A stretch of 32,219 bases of DNA from an uncultured Lachnospiraceae bacterium (lineage in GTDB: Bacteria; Bacillota; Clostridia; Lachnospirales; Lachnospiraceae), in NCBI GenBank assembly GCA_948473115.1, contig CAOKWI010000053.1, positions 1 to 32,219 on the forward strand, in the 5' to 3' direction. The notes under the pieces were generated by a model. The model ran no database searches, had not been told where the DNA came from, and saw only the letters and a program-made list of their open reading frames with translations. Below are positions 1 to 7,583 of the stretch, piece by piece. Both the position numbers and the translations under genes were made by a program. Each line of letters opens with the position of its first letter. Positions within the stretch are counted from its first letter, which is position 1.

Positions 1-57
1 AGTCTTCAGTACGGAATTTAACTTTACAAGTGGAATTTAACTTTTCATTCAACCTGG

Positions 58-451
58 GTAACAGTTCAGCCGAAAATTCGTGCAAGCACGATTTCCGGCC
101 GTTTCTATGGAGGACTGGGGACTTCCTTAACAGTTCAGCTCGCTCCATTCGCAAAACCGTGCTTGCGCACTCTCCGCTGCTTCGCAGCTCTTTTTGCTCA
201 TGAATGGCGCTCCCTCAGCCGATATATTCAACCGAAAATTCGTGCAAGCACGATTTTCGGCCGTTTCTATGGAAGACTGGGGACTTCCTTAACAGTTCAG
301 CTCGCTCCATTCGCAAAACCGTGCTTGCGCACTCTCCGCTGCTTCGCAGCTCTTTTTGCTCATGAATGGCGCTCCCTCAGCCGATATATTCAACCGAAAA
401 TTCGTGCAAGCACGATTTTCGGCTGATTATATCGGCTGGCTGAACTGTTAC
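58..451. mobile_element. Composite MITE-like element with GTAACAGTTCAG ends
   Basis: The segment starts with GTAACAGTTCAGC (58-70) and ends with the inverted copy CTGAACTGTTAC (440-451). Two further left-end-like copies, TTAACAGTTCAG, lie inside at 127-138 and 289-300. It contains three copies of a strong hairpin built on CCGAAAATTCGTGC / GCACGATTTTCGG (about 70, 232 and 394). No ORF with recognisable protein similarity is present, so it is non-autonomous. The flanking octamers (50-57 and 452-459) do not match, so the present ends probably arose by recombination or internal duplication rather than one clean insertion. The right end supplies the TAA stop of the neighbouring ABC permease. The hairpins could also act as a transcription terminator for that operon. 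Bases 1-57 hold only a short direct repeat of GGAATTTAACTTT and nothing else I recognise. Confidence 0.7.
71..422. repeat. 162-bp tandem duplication (about 2.2 copies)
   Basis: Copies start at 71, 233 and 395 with an exact 162-bp spacing. The third is a 28-bp partial copy. Copies one and two differ at only a couple of positions, for example GATTTCCGG against GATTTTCGG and GGAGGACTGG against GGAAGACTGG, so the duplication looks recent. The period is a multiple of three, which explains a repetitive but meaningless open frame across it. Each unit carries one TTAACAGTTCAG and one GCAAGCACGA hairpin. Confidence 0.85.
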
Positions 452-1317
452 TCCATATTTAACTTCTTGCTGGTCACGTAGTAGGAGACAAAGTACAGCG
501 CTACCGCTTCTATCACAGAGAGGATGGTCGACGTCCACACGGTTACATTCATGTAGCCGCCTGCCAGGGCATTGTCGGAGGAATAATTCATCATGAGGTT
601 CATGGAGAAAGCGCTTCTCACCATGGACGCGATGATATTCGCAACAATCATGATACCCACATAGCTGACAATCGCCATCAACACCCTGTGCTTCGTAAAC
701 AGCTGTCCCAAGGAAATCGCCCCGAAGAGAATGATTATTGTGCAGAAAGGGCTGACCAGGGAAATCACCAGCAGCATCCCGAAGTAGCCACCCGCTGTCA
801 TGCCAAAAATATCCCGGAACGCTTCATTGACATACTCCCACGTTTCCGCTCCAATCATATCCCACACATCCGCCCAGGTATAGCCGTCAGGCAGGAACGC
901 GCCCACCATGGAGAATACCAGGATAAATACGGACAACACAACGCCCAGTTCCATCAGCACATACCACAGGCCGCTGTTCAGGATCTTGCTGATCAGGATC
1001 TGGTGTTTGGACACCGGAAGCGTATGGGTCAGATAGCCCTCATCCGTATACATGGTCTTATAAAAACGCACACCCATGTAAATGATGATCCCATAGTTCA
1101 ATCCGATCAGCATAATGATATACACAAACAGCGTGCTCACGCTGAAAAAATCCCACATACTGAACCGGCTATAATAAGAGTCATTTGCCATGGACTGCCA
1201 CATGGGTGCCTGAAAAGAAATCCATCCGAACAGGCTTACCAGGGCCAGTCCCAGCAGCATTATGCCGCCTACCTTCCACGTAGCTTTCCACTCGTGCTTC
1301 AACAATTTCCCTAACAT
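448..1317 (-). CDS. ABC transporter permease, ABC-2 type (YtrC/D-like)
   Basis: A 289-residue integral membrane protein. It has a short basic N-terminus (KLLKHEWKATWK) and about six hydrophobic segments, near residues 18-35, 60-80, 110-135, 175-200, 210-230 and 260-280. This is the usual shape of ABC-2 permeases next to YtrA-type GntR regulators. The ATG overlaps the end of the ATPase gene (ATGTTAG, 7 bp) and is preceded by GGGAGG inside that gene, so translation is probably coupled. It should pair with the ATPase as an exporter, possibly of a drug, peptide or lipid-II-binding compound (inference from family). The stop codon TAA at 448-450 lies within the terminal repeat of the adjacent mobile element, so the original C-terminus may have been slightly different. 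Confidence 0.85.
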   Translation of the reverse strand: MLGKLLKHEWKATWKVGGIMLLGLALVSLFGWISFQAPMWQSMANDSYYSRFSMWDFFSVSTLFVYIIMLIGLNYGIIIYMGVRFYKTMYTDEGYLTHTLPVSKHQILISKILNSGLWYVLMELGVVLSVFILVFSMVGAFLPDGYTWADVWDMIGAETWEYVNEAFRDIFGMTAGGYFGMLLVISLVSPFCTIIILFGAISLGQLFTKHRVLMAIVSYVGIMIVANIIASMVRSAFSMNLMMNYSSDNALAGGYMNVTVWTSTILSVIEAVALYFVSYYVTSKKLNME

Positions 1318-2012
1318 GCGAACACCTCCCTGAAATAAGCGTCCACGGACTTACCGTGCTGCTCCCTGATATTATCTACCGAAGTATAGAGGACCAGATG
1401 ACCGTACCGCATGAAGATGACCTCATCCAGGACCTGCTCTATGTCGCTGATCAGATGGGTGGAAATGACCACGGTAGCATCCGGATTGTAATTGTTGATG
1501 ATCGTCCTGAGGATATAATCCCTGGCCGCAGGATCCACACCCGCAATCGGCTCGTCCAGAACATACAGATCCGCGTTACGGCTCATGACCAGGATCAGCT
1601 GCACCTTCTCCTTATTACCCTTGGAAAGTGTCTTTAACTTCGTATCCGGATCGATATTAAGGCTCTTTAACATTTCCTCCGCCTTATCCCGGGAAAAGTC
1701 CGCATAAAAGTCCACAAAATAATCCAGTATCCCGCGGATGCTCTGATTTCCCGACAGGTAAGTGCGGTCCGGCAGATATGCCACATGAGCCTTGCTCTCC
1801 ACGCCCACATAATGACCGTTGATCATGATGCTGCCCTGTGTAGGAGTCAGCAGCCCGTTTAACATTTTGATCAGTGTGGTCTTTCCGCTGCCGTTAGGTC
1901 CCAGGAGTCCGATGATTTTGCCCTTGGGAAGCGTCAGGGTGATATTGTTCACCGCCACGTGTCTTGCATCATAGGCCTTCGTCAGCCCTACGATCTCAAC
2001 CAATTCATTCAT
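1311..2012 (-). CDS. ABC transporter ATP-binding protein (YtrB-like)
   Basis: A 233-residue ABC ATPase. It shows Walker A GPNGSGKTT (near residue 40), a degenerate signature LSKGNKEK in place of LSGGQ, Walker B plus D-loop LYVLDEPIAGVDP, and the switch histidine in VISTHLISD. These define a cytosolic subunit that energises the adjacent permease. A frame-compatible ATG lies 12 bp upstream at 2024, but GAGGG falls within those four codons and is correctly spaced (ATATT) from the ATG at 2012, so I place the start there (MNELVEIV). The gene begins 25 bp after the GntR stop and its 3' end overlaps the permease start. The three genes form one operon. Confidence 0.92.
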   Translation of the reverse strand: MNELVEIVGLTKAYDARHVAVNNITLTLPKGKIIGLLGPNGSGKTTLIKMLNGLLTPTQGSIMINGHYVGVESKAHVAYLPDRTYLSGNQSIRGILDYFVDFYADFSRDKAEEMLKSLNIDPDTKLKTLSKGNKEKVQLILVMSRNADLYVLDEPIAGVDPAARDYILRTIINNYNPDATVVISTHLISDIEQVLDEVIFMRYGHLVLYTSVDNIREQHGKSVDAYFREVFAC

Positions 2013-2037
2013 AATATCCCTCATTTCTGCGCTGTTT

Positions 2038-2403
2038 CTACTTCTGCGCGATCTCGTTGTCGATCAATGCCTTGATCTCCTCGCCGGTATAGCCCAGTTC
2101 CTTCATTTTGGAAAAGAAGAACTCCATATGCCCCCGCGCCATTCCCTGCTTGATATTTTCTATCAGCTCCGTGTCCTCCGTCACATTTCTGCCGTTGGTG
2201 CGCTGGGTGATGATCAGTCCGCTTCTCTCCAGTTCCACAAAAGCCTTCTGCATCGTGTTAGGATTCACCGCCGCAACAGACGCCAGTTCCCTGACACTGG
2301 GAAGCTTTCCGCCGGGCTGGTAATATCCGGAAACAATCTGCATCTGAATCCTGTCCACCAGCTGTGCATAGATCGGTCGGTCATTGTCCAATTCCCATGC
2401 CAT
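2038..2403 (-). CDS. GntR-family transcriptional regulator, YtrA type
   Basis: A 121-residue regulator with an N-terminal winged helix (PIYAQLVDRIQMQIVSG, then LPSVRELA, then VNPNTMQKAF) and only a short C-terminal helical tail. It therefore lacks the large ligand domain of FadR or HutC members. This short form is typical of YtrA regulators that control adjacent ABC genes. I place the start at 2403 because AAAGGA lies 8 bp upstream. A longer frame opening at 2454 would start upstream of the predicted transcription start, inside the -10 box, so it can be excluded if that promoter is right. It probably represses its own operon through the inverted repeat at 2435-2452. Confidence 0.9.
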   Translation of the reverse strand: MAWELDNDRPIYAQLVDRIQMQIVSGYYQPGGKLPSVRELASVAAVNPNTMQKAFVELERSGLIITQRTNGRNVTEDTELIENIKQGMARGHMEFFFSKMKELGYTGEEIKALIDNEIAQK

Positions 2404-2434
2404 CTGCATCATCCTTTCTTTGATAGATTTTGGT

Positions 2435-2452
2435 GTATTAAATTTATAATAC
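2435..2452. promoter_or_regulatory. Probable GntR operator (inverted repeat)
   Basis: GTATTA and TAATAC form perfect 6-bp arms around a 6-bp AT-rich centre. The site lies directly downstream of the -10 box and covers the expected transcription start of the GntR-ABC operon. This position suits a repressor that blocks initiation. GntR proteins bind such short palindromes (family knowledge); that this regulator binds here is inference. Confidence 0.55.
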
Positions 2453-2453
2453 A

Positions 2454-2482
2454 ATAATACGCCTGTTTTGATGATACGTCAA
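2454..2482 (-). promoter_or_regulatory. Sigma-A-type promoter of the GntR-ABC operon
   Basis: On the minus strand TTGACG (2477-2482), a 17-bp spacer and TATTAT (2454-2459) form a near-consensus housekeeping promoter. Transcription should start near 2446, within the operator, about 43 bases before the chosen GntR start codon. Confidence 0.7.
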
Positions 2483-2512
2483 TACCCTTTTTCAAAAAAG
2501 CTCCCGGAATAT

Positions 2513-2552
2513 GTAACAGTTCTGCCCCGCCATTCACAAAACCGTTTTTCAC
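2513..2552 (+). repeat. Truncated copy of the GTAACAGTTCAG element (left end only)
   Basis: GTAACAGTTCTG (2513-2524) matches the family terminus with one change. The next bases, CCATTCACAAAACCGT, match CCATTCGCAAAACCGT inside the element at 58-451. No partner end follows, so this is a decayed left end between the GntR promoter and the SleC-like gene. Confidence 0.5.
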
Positions 2553-2608
2553 CAATTCCCTGTTTCTGCATAAGATAATCTAACAAATCCCTGAGGTAAA
2601 ATCAAACT

Positions 2609-3892
2609 ATGCCTGAAAACAATATAACTGCCGCTCAGGAGCCGGTGCCTGCGGATATGCCTGCCAGCGGTTCCATCCAGGTCAGTGTGGTGTCCTCCGT
2701 GGGCATGATCCCGGTGGAGAACGCCACCGTCACCATTTCCTTCACAGGAGACCCCGAGTCCCCCTTACAGGTACTTACCACTGACAACTCCGGACAGACG
2801 CCCACAGTGCAGCTGCCGGCGCCTCCGCTGGAGCTGTCCCTTGACCCGGAGGCCACACAGCAGCCTTACTCTGAATACAATATCTACGTCACCGCGGAGG
2901 GATACGAGCCCGTCTATGTGTCCGGCTCCGAAATCTTTGCCGATGAATTTTCCCTGCAGCCCATCCGCATGAATCCTCTGGCCACCACGGAAGAAGAGGA
3001 AAAAAGGGTCTTCATCCCTGTGCATACCCTCTTTGGAGACTATCCGCCCAAGATACCCGAGGACGAAATCAAGCCCATGGACGAGACCGGCGAGATCGTC
3101 CTAAGCCGTGTGGTGATACCGGAATATATCATCGTCCACGACGGTGTACCCAGCGATCCCTCCGCCCCTAACTACTGGGTCCGTTACCGGGATTACATTA
3201 AAAATGTGGCCTCCTGCGAAATCTACTCCACCTGGCCCGAAAGCGCCATCTATGCAAATATCCTGGTGATACAGTCCTTCACTTTGAACAGGGTTTACAC
3301 GGAATGGTATCGGAACCAGGGCTACAATTTCACCATTACTTCCTCCACCGCCTACGACCAGAAGTGGGTATACGGGAGGAACATTTTCCAGAATATCGAT
3401 TATCTGGTGGACACCATCTTTGCCAATTACCTCTCCCGTCCCGGCGTGCGCCAGCCCATCTTTACGTCCTACTGCGACGGACAGCGGGTGACCTGTGCCG
3501 GTTTAAGCCAGTGGGGCTCCAAGTATCTGGGGGATCAGGGGTACTCGGCAATTGACATTATCCGGTACTACTACGGCAATGACATGTATATCAACTCTGC
3601 GGTGAGCGTATCCGGCGTTCCCTCCTCCTGGCCGGGATACGATCTGGCTATCGGCTCCTCCGGGGAAAAGGTCCGCCAGCTGCAGAACCAGCTGAACCGC
3701 ATCGCCCGCAATTACCCCGCCATCCCCACTGTCACCGCGGACGGAATTTACGGCCCCGCTACGGCCAATGCGGTACGCACCTTCCAGCGTATCTTTAATC
3801 TGCCCGCCACAGGAGTCACCGACTATCCCACATGGTATGAGATATCGGAAATCTATGTGGGGGTTTCCAGGATCTCGGAACCGGGAACCTGA
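2609..3892 (+). CDS. sleC: SleC-like spore cortex-lytic protein (SpoIID-type domain plus peptidoglycan-binding domain)
   Basis: A 427-residue protein without a signal peptide. Residues 21-125 form a carboxypeptidase-regulatory-like beta domain (EYNIYVTAEGYEPV). Residues 170-330 resemble the SpoIID/LytB lytic transglycosylase fold, with WPESAIYAN carrying the candidate catalytic Glu (E211), then LNRVYTEWY, TSYCDGQRVTC and GLSQWGS...GYSAIDIIRYYYG. Residues 346-412 are a PG_binding_1 domain (GSSGEKVRQLQNQLNRI ... DGIYGPATANAVRTFQ). Length, domain order and lack of a signal peptide match clostridial SleC, made in the mother cell and activated by Csp proteases at germination. No csp gene is adjacent. 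Several SleC-like paralogues can occur per genome, so the symbol is tentative. The start is preceded by GAGGT. Confidence 0.75.
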   Translation: MPENNITAAQEPVPADMPASGSIQVSVVSSVGMIPVENATVTISFTGDPESPLQVLTTDNSGQTPTVQLPAPPLELSLDPEATQQPYSEYNIYVTAEGYEPVYVSGSEIFADEFSLQPIRMNPLATTEEEEKRVFIPVHTLFGDYPPKIPEDEIKPMDETGEIVLSRVVIPEYIIVHDGVPSDPSAPNYWVRYRDYIKNVASCEIYSTWPESAIYANILVIQSFTLNRVYTEWYRNQGYNFTITSSTAYDQKWVYGRNIFQNIDYLVDTIFANYLSRPGVRQPIFTSYCDGQRVTCAGLSQWGSKYLGDQGYSAIDIIRYYYGNDMYINSAVSVSGVPSSWPGYDLAIGSSGEKVRQLQNQLNRIARNYPAIPTVTADGIYGPATANAVRTFQRIFNLPATGVTDYPTWYEISEIYVGVSRISEPGT

Positions 3893-3973
3893 CGAGCAAA
3901 ACAGGCCGGTCGGCAAATTTGCACCGACAATAAAACCCACGCTTCGCGAGCCTTCTATTGTCATGAATGATCC

Positions 3974-4023
3974 GAGCCGATATATGAAGCCAATAGTAAT
4001 CATTGGTGCATATATATCGGCTC
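3974..4023. repeat. Long intergenic hairpin, remnant related to the composite repeat
   Basis: GAGCCGATATAT (3974-3985) pairs with ATATATCGGCTC (4012-4023). An inner CCAAT/ATTGG stem lies within the loop. The preceding ATGAATG and the GCCGATATA motif also occur in the element at 58-451 (CATGAATGG ... CAGCCGATATATTC), suggesting common origin. It lies between the convergent SleC-like and CotH1 genes and could act as a bidirectional terminator, although there is no clear T-tract. Confidence 0.45.
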
Positions 4024-4098
4024 TTATCTATTTGCAGCCAAAAGCAAAAATCTGTTCAGGCACGACCCCATATTTCGTCAATCTTGTCTTCCTCATAA

Positions 4099-6111
4099 TC
4101 AGTCCTTATTCCCAGCCTGCATTTCCGCCTGCTTTTGACGGAGTATTTCAGCAAAATCTTCAAAAACCGCTGGATCCACCTGTAACGGATCCATCTCTGA
4201 AAACGCCAGGGCATTCTGCAATAGAAGCCCCATATCAATCCAATGCGACTCATAAGTCACATCCATGAAAATGGGTAACCCTGAACTATAGGGAATGTTT
4301 TCACCCTGCACATACCATCCCGCAAAGATAGCAATATGCGTATTTACTATCGGCGTTTCCGACAAACACTCTCCCCTCTTTACCTGATAGACCCCGCAGG
4401 GCTCCCCATAATAATCCAAAAAGGTAACCGTGCAATACTCCTCCCCACCAAGCCACACTTCCTGTAGATAGTCCGTTTTTTTCTCCAGAAAATAAACCAG
4501 ATAATCCAGACTGGCATTTCTGTCGGGATAATATCCATGAACCTCCCCCCATCTGGCCGCATCCATTTCCGCGGAAGCCCTTATCATCTGATCCAGGTCA
4601 AAAATATCCGCCCTGACCTTATTATCCACATAGGGGAGCATCTCCTTATCAAATTTTTCATGAACCAGTGAAGCCACTTCCTCAAAGTTCATCAGCTGTT
4701 CCACATAAATGCCAAAGTGTCCCTCCTGCCGGGCATTATCCACATAATAAACATTTGACCCGTAACTGCCCATCGCACGGTCGTAATCCCACATCGGACC
4801 GGAATGGATCAAGGGATCTATGCTGTCACAGTCCTTATACATATACATGCTGGCCACAACTGCGTCAGGATCATGGAACACCTCCTCCATGACATATTTT
4901 GCCGCCCATGACTCCACATCAAGGTACTCTGAAAAATGTCTGCCAGTATCAGGATTAATCCCATCTTCGCTGACCATTGCCGTCTCCATCTCATCAAACA
5001 GCCCACAGATATATTCCGCCTGTTCCACTGTGGCTGGAGACGGGCTTACGATGCGATAACATTCGTTTCCGACAGTCTGAAATGCATTATCCACATTCAT
5101 GTATTCCGACTCCGTGATATGTTCCACAAGATATCCTCCCGTAATATCAATCGGATTCTCCAGCCCCTGTGTCGCTTTGATCCTTCCATCTTCGGAGACA
5201 TACAGCGTTGCTGTCCTGTATCTGGGATCTGGATTCACCGCCTCCGTAGCTGCTTCCAGGTCGGTCAATGGCAGTCTGTTCCGACCTGTCTCTACCTTTT
5301 CACATAAATAGTAATTGCCCGCATAATCACCATTTATGTACAGATCCACATATTGACCGCTGATGGAAGGCACTGTGGAATAGTTTTCCGCATAGCGGTA
5401 TACGATCGCGTTTTTTATCAGGGTATCATCCATGGCATTTGCCAACAGTATCCACTTCCGGGCAGCAGCCATGCCCAAAAGTCCTGCTTCTTTGTCAAGT
5501 TTGATCTGATATGGCTTTTTATCACTGTTCAGCCAGGTAGAATTCCCCCTGGTCTTGATATACTCCATATCACCTGTGTAATACCCGTTTCCGGCACTGT
5601 CCACCAGTCTCATGGTTGCGGCTTCCTTTGCTTCTTTATCCGCATGGATGCTCTCAACGGAACCGGATTCGGTATCTATAAACATGGCAGGGATGTTCTC
5701 TGACCTAAGGAACGCTATCCGGATGGTTTCTGTCCTCTCCCCCAGTTCAACAACCGCTTCCAGCATTTGACCATATGGCAAGGACCGCACATAACCATTG
5801 AGGTCATCTTCCGGTCCGAAAATTTCTTCCCCGATCTTGAGTCTGCCGGCATTTCCCAGATTTCCTAACGTAAGCCTATGGTCTTCCGTTCCCGACGGAA
5901 GAAAAAAATAATAAACCCCTTCCTCATTCTGCCAAATATTTATCTTCTCTATTCCGTATGGAAATTCGATAAAAAGTTTCAACTGCCCACAATTTTCCGC
6001 CGCCTGTACCTGATCTCGTCCCCATGTCTGCAACAGGAAGACACCTATGATTGCAGCCGCTACCAAAACACATGCCAGGCAGGACATGCAAACGCCTTTT
6101 TTCTGCTTCAT
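4099..6111 (-). CDS. CotH kinase family protein 1, membrane-anchored
   Basis: A 670-residue protein. One N-terminal transmembrane segment (about residues 9-29) follows KQKK. A beta-rich region (about 43-140) precedes the CotH kinase domain (about 145-480). Its hallmarks are TRGNSTW (187-193), KKPYQIKL, RKWILLANAMDDTLIKN, YVDLYINGDYAGNYYLCEK and GPMWDYDRAMGS, whose aspartates match the CotH metal/ATP site. The C-terminus (about 560-635) resembles a Listeria-Bacteroides repeat (VTFLDYYG ... FAGWY ... DVTYESHW). CotH proteins are atypical kinases that phosphorylate spore-coat proteins in Bacillus (family knowledge). GAGGA lies 8 bp before the ATG at 6111; a TTG codon 18 bp upstream is less likely. 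This is the last gene of the run and a close paralogue of the CotH gene at 9117-11150. Confidence 0.88.
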   Translation of the reverse strand: MKQKKGVCMSCLACVLVAAAIIGVFLLQTWGRDQVQAAENCGQLKLFIEFPYGIEKINIWQNEEGVYYFFLPSGTEDHRLTLGNLGNAGRLKIGEEIFGPEDDLNGYVRSLPYGQMLEAVVELGERTETIRIAFLRSENIPAMFIDTESGSVESIHADKEAKEAATMRLVDSAGNGYYTGDMEYIKTRGNSTWLNSDKKPYQIKLDKEAGLLGMAAARKWILLANAMDDTLIKNAIVYRYAENYSTVPSISGQYVDLYINGDYAGNYYLCEKVETGRNRLPLTDLEAATEAVNPDPRYRTATLYVSEDGRIKATQGLENPIDITGGYLVEHITESEYMNVDNAFQTVGNECYRIVSPSPATVEQAEYICGLFDEMETAMVSEDGINPDTGRHFSEYLDVESWAAKYVMEEVFHDPDAVVASMYMYKDCDSIDPLIHSGPMWDYDRAMGSYGSNVYYVDNARQEGHFGIYVEQLMNFEEVASLVHEKFDKEMLPYVDNKVRADIFDLDQMIRASAEMDAARWGEVHGYYPDRNASLDYLVYFLEKKTDYLQEVWLGGEEYCTVTFLDYYGEPCGVYQVKRGECLSETPIVNTHIAIFAGWYVQGENIPYSSGLPIFMDVTYESHWIDMGLLLQNALAFSEMDPLQVDPAVFEDFAEILRQKQAEMQAGNKD

Positions 6112-6147
6112 TCTCTTAATCCTCAGCAATCCCGTTTTTCACCTATT

Positions 6148-6255
6148 CTATATACACAGTCTCACCCACATACACCCAGCGATGCGCTGGTCCTGCCTCC
6201 TGTCCCAAAGCAGAAACTCCCGAAATGCTTCCGGTAATCCATCATCATGCTTCAT
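6148..6255 (-). CDS. Possible 35-aa ORF between the COG3581-like gene and CotH1
   Basis: An open frame starting MKHDDGLPEAFREF and ending in TAG. It starts 6 bp after the TAA of the upstream gene, with AAGG just before the ATG (rather close spacing). Charged and hydrophobic residues alternate (FREFLLWDRRQDQR), which looks more protein-like than the other frames. I recognise no family. It may be a small coupled peptide, the tail of a decayed gene, or chance. Confidence 0.3.
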   Translation of the reverse strand: MKHDDGLPEAFREFLLWDRRQDQRIAGCMWVRLCI

Positions 6256-6260
6256 TCACC

Positions 6261-7487
6261 TTATCCCAGACCCATCAATATCCTGCTCTCCAGCAGCGTG
6301 TCGCTGGAGTCATAGTCATACTCTATGGTCTGGATATTGACGCCCGGATAGTGCTTTCTGAGGATCTTTAAGATCCCCCTCTCACTCACATGGCTGACCA
6401 GGCAGCCGAAGGGATGCAGGATCAGCACATTCCCGCATCCCCTGTCAATGGCGGACGCCGCTTCCGCCGCCACCAGCCATCCGTCCCCTGTGATGCAGTC
6501 CACTCCCACGGTGTCCTCCGCATACTTCTTTATTTCCGAGAAAGGATGGTCTATGGTGAACCGTCCGTGCCTGCTCACTTCTCCGTACAGTTCCCTCTGC
6601 ACATGCACCAGACAGGCAATGAGAAGATCATACCCTTTTAAGAGAAGCCTGCCACCGCAGTTCAGGGTATGAATCCTTCTCTCGCTGTCCATACAGTAGA
6701 TGGCATAATTCACAAAACCTCCCATGACACATTCACAGCCCCGCTCCTCCAGGAAATGCTCCAGTCCGTGATTTCCCAGGGAACAGAATTTCATGTAGAT
6801 CTCCCCGGTGACACCCACCTTCCGCCTCTTTTCCTCCTGCACGGGAATATGGTCAAAGGTATCCAGGATATGGCGGTACATTTTCCTGCGCCCTGCTCCG
6901 GTGAGATTCCGATGATGCCGGATCTGCTCCGTCAGCTCCCGCTCCAGGCTCTCCTTCACCTGTTCCGTCTCTCCCCTGTGGCGCTCATACGGCCTGACCT
7001 GCTGGCAAAGGCTCATGATCAGGTCTCCGTAGCATACCGCTGTGACGGCTGACAATAGCAGGGGCAGCGTGATCCGGAACCCCGGATGCTTCTCCTGGTT
7101 CTTGTAGTTCAGGGAGATCACCGGGATCTGGGACTGTCCGCATTTCTCCAACGTGCGTATGATGGTGTACAGGTAATTTCCCGCCCGACAGGCCCCTCCG
7201 GTCTGCGGTTCCATAAAGGCGATCCTGTCCAGGGGATAGCGGCCGCTCTCAATCTCATCCAGTACCTGTCCCAGGATCAGAATGCCCGGATAACAGAAAT
7301 CATTGTTGATGTACCGCAGGGCTTTCTGCTTGAGCTGCCTGCTGCCCTGCATGATATCAAAATGATACCCGCTTCCCTCAAACGCCGCCTTCAGAAAGGG
7401 AGACTGGTATTCCAGCATCTGCGGCAGCAATATCGTGTGCGTTTTCTTCATTTGCCGGGTAAACGTTGCCGTCCGGTATTCCTGCAT
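6261..7487 (-). CDS. COG3581-type protein (HgdB/2-hydroxyacyl-CoA dehydratase-activase related)
   Basis: A 408-residue cytosolic protein. The order ILLPQMLEYQSPFLKAAFEG, YINNDFCYPGILILGQ, PQTGGACRAGNYLYTIIRTL, PVISLNYKNQEKHPGF, LPLLLSAVTAVCYGDLIM and VGVTGEIYMKFCSLGNHG matches the C-terminal part of the large activase/HgdB-like proteins of clostridia (COG3581, DUF2229 region). Conserved cysteines in DFCYP and GGACR are candidate Fe-S ligands. In many clostridia this region is fused behind a BadF/BcrA ATPase in proteins over 1,000 residues; here it stands alone. No upstream ATPase frame exists, since the next gene is VTC-like, so this is not a frameshifted half. GGAAGG lies 8 bp before the ATG. 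Its substrate and its role beside CotH and VTC are unknown. Confidence 0.75.
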   Translation of the reverse strand: MQEYRTATFTRQMKKTHTILLPQMLEYQSPFLKAAFEGSGYHFDIMQGSRQLKQKALRYINNDFCYPGILILGQVLDEIESGRYPLDRIAFMEPQTGGACRAGNYLYTIIRTLEKCGQSQIPVISLNYKNQEKHPGFRITLPLLLSAVTAVCYGDLIMSLCQQVRPYERHRGETEQVKESLERELTEQIRHHRNLTGAGRRKMYRHILDTFDHIPVQEEKRRKVGVTGEIYMKFCSLGNHGLEHFLEERGCECVMGGFVNYAIYCMDSERRIHTLNCGGRLLLKGYDLLIACLVHVQRELYGEVSRHGRFTIDHPFSEIKKYAEDTVGVDCITGDGWLVAAEAASAIDRGCGNVLILHPFGCLVSHVSERGILKILRKHYPGVNIQTIEYDYDSSDTLLESRILMGLG

Positions 7488-7583
7488 GACAAATCCCTTC
7501 CTTTCCCACCCCCTTAAGTCAACACCCCCGCTGCATTCGCCAAACCGACTGTAATGGGGTTACGTTCTTGCGCGGCATATCTC

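Noticed and set aside
163..426. Repetitive 87-codon frame near the left edge
   Set aside because: It is a by-product of the 162-bp tandem repeat, whose length is a multiple of three. There is no ribosome binding site and no protein-like composition.
688..1314. Long plus-strand frame opposite the ABC permease, and similar frames opposite other genes
   Set aside because: Histidine/glutamine-rich antisense shadows without ribosome binding sites, opposite genes with clear family motifs.
3893..4098. Intact mobile element between the SleC-like and CotH1 genes
   Set aside because: Only a hairpin and short motifs of the repeat family remain. There is no GTAACAGTTCAG end and no target duplication.
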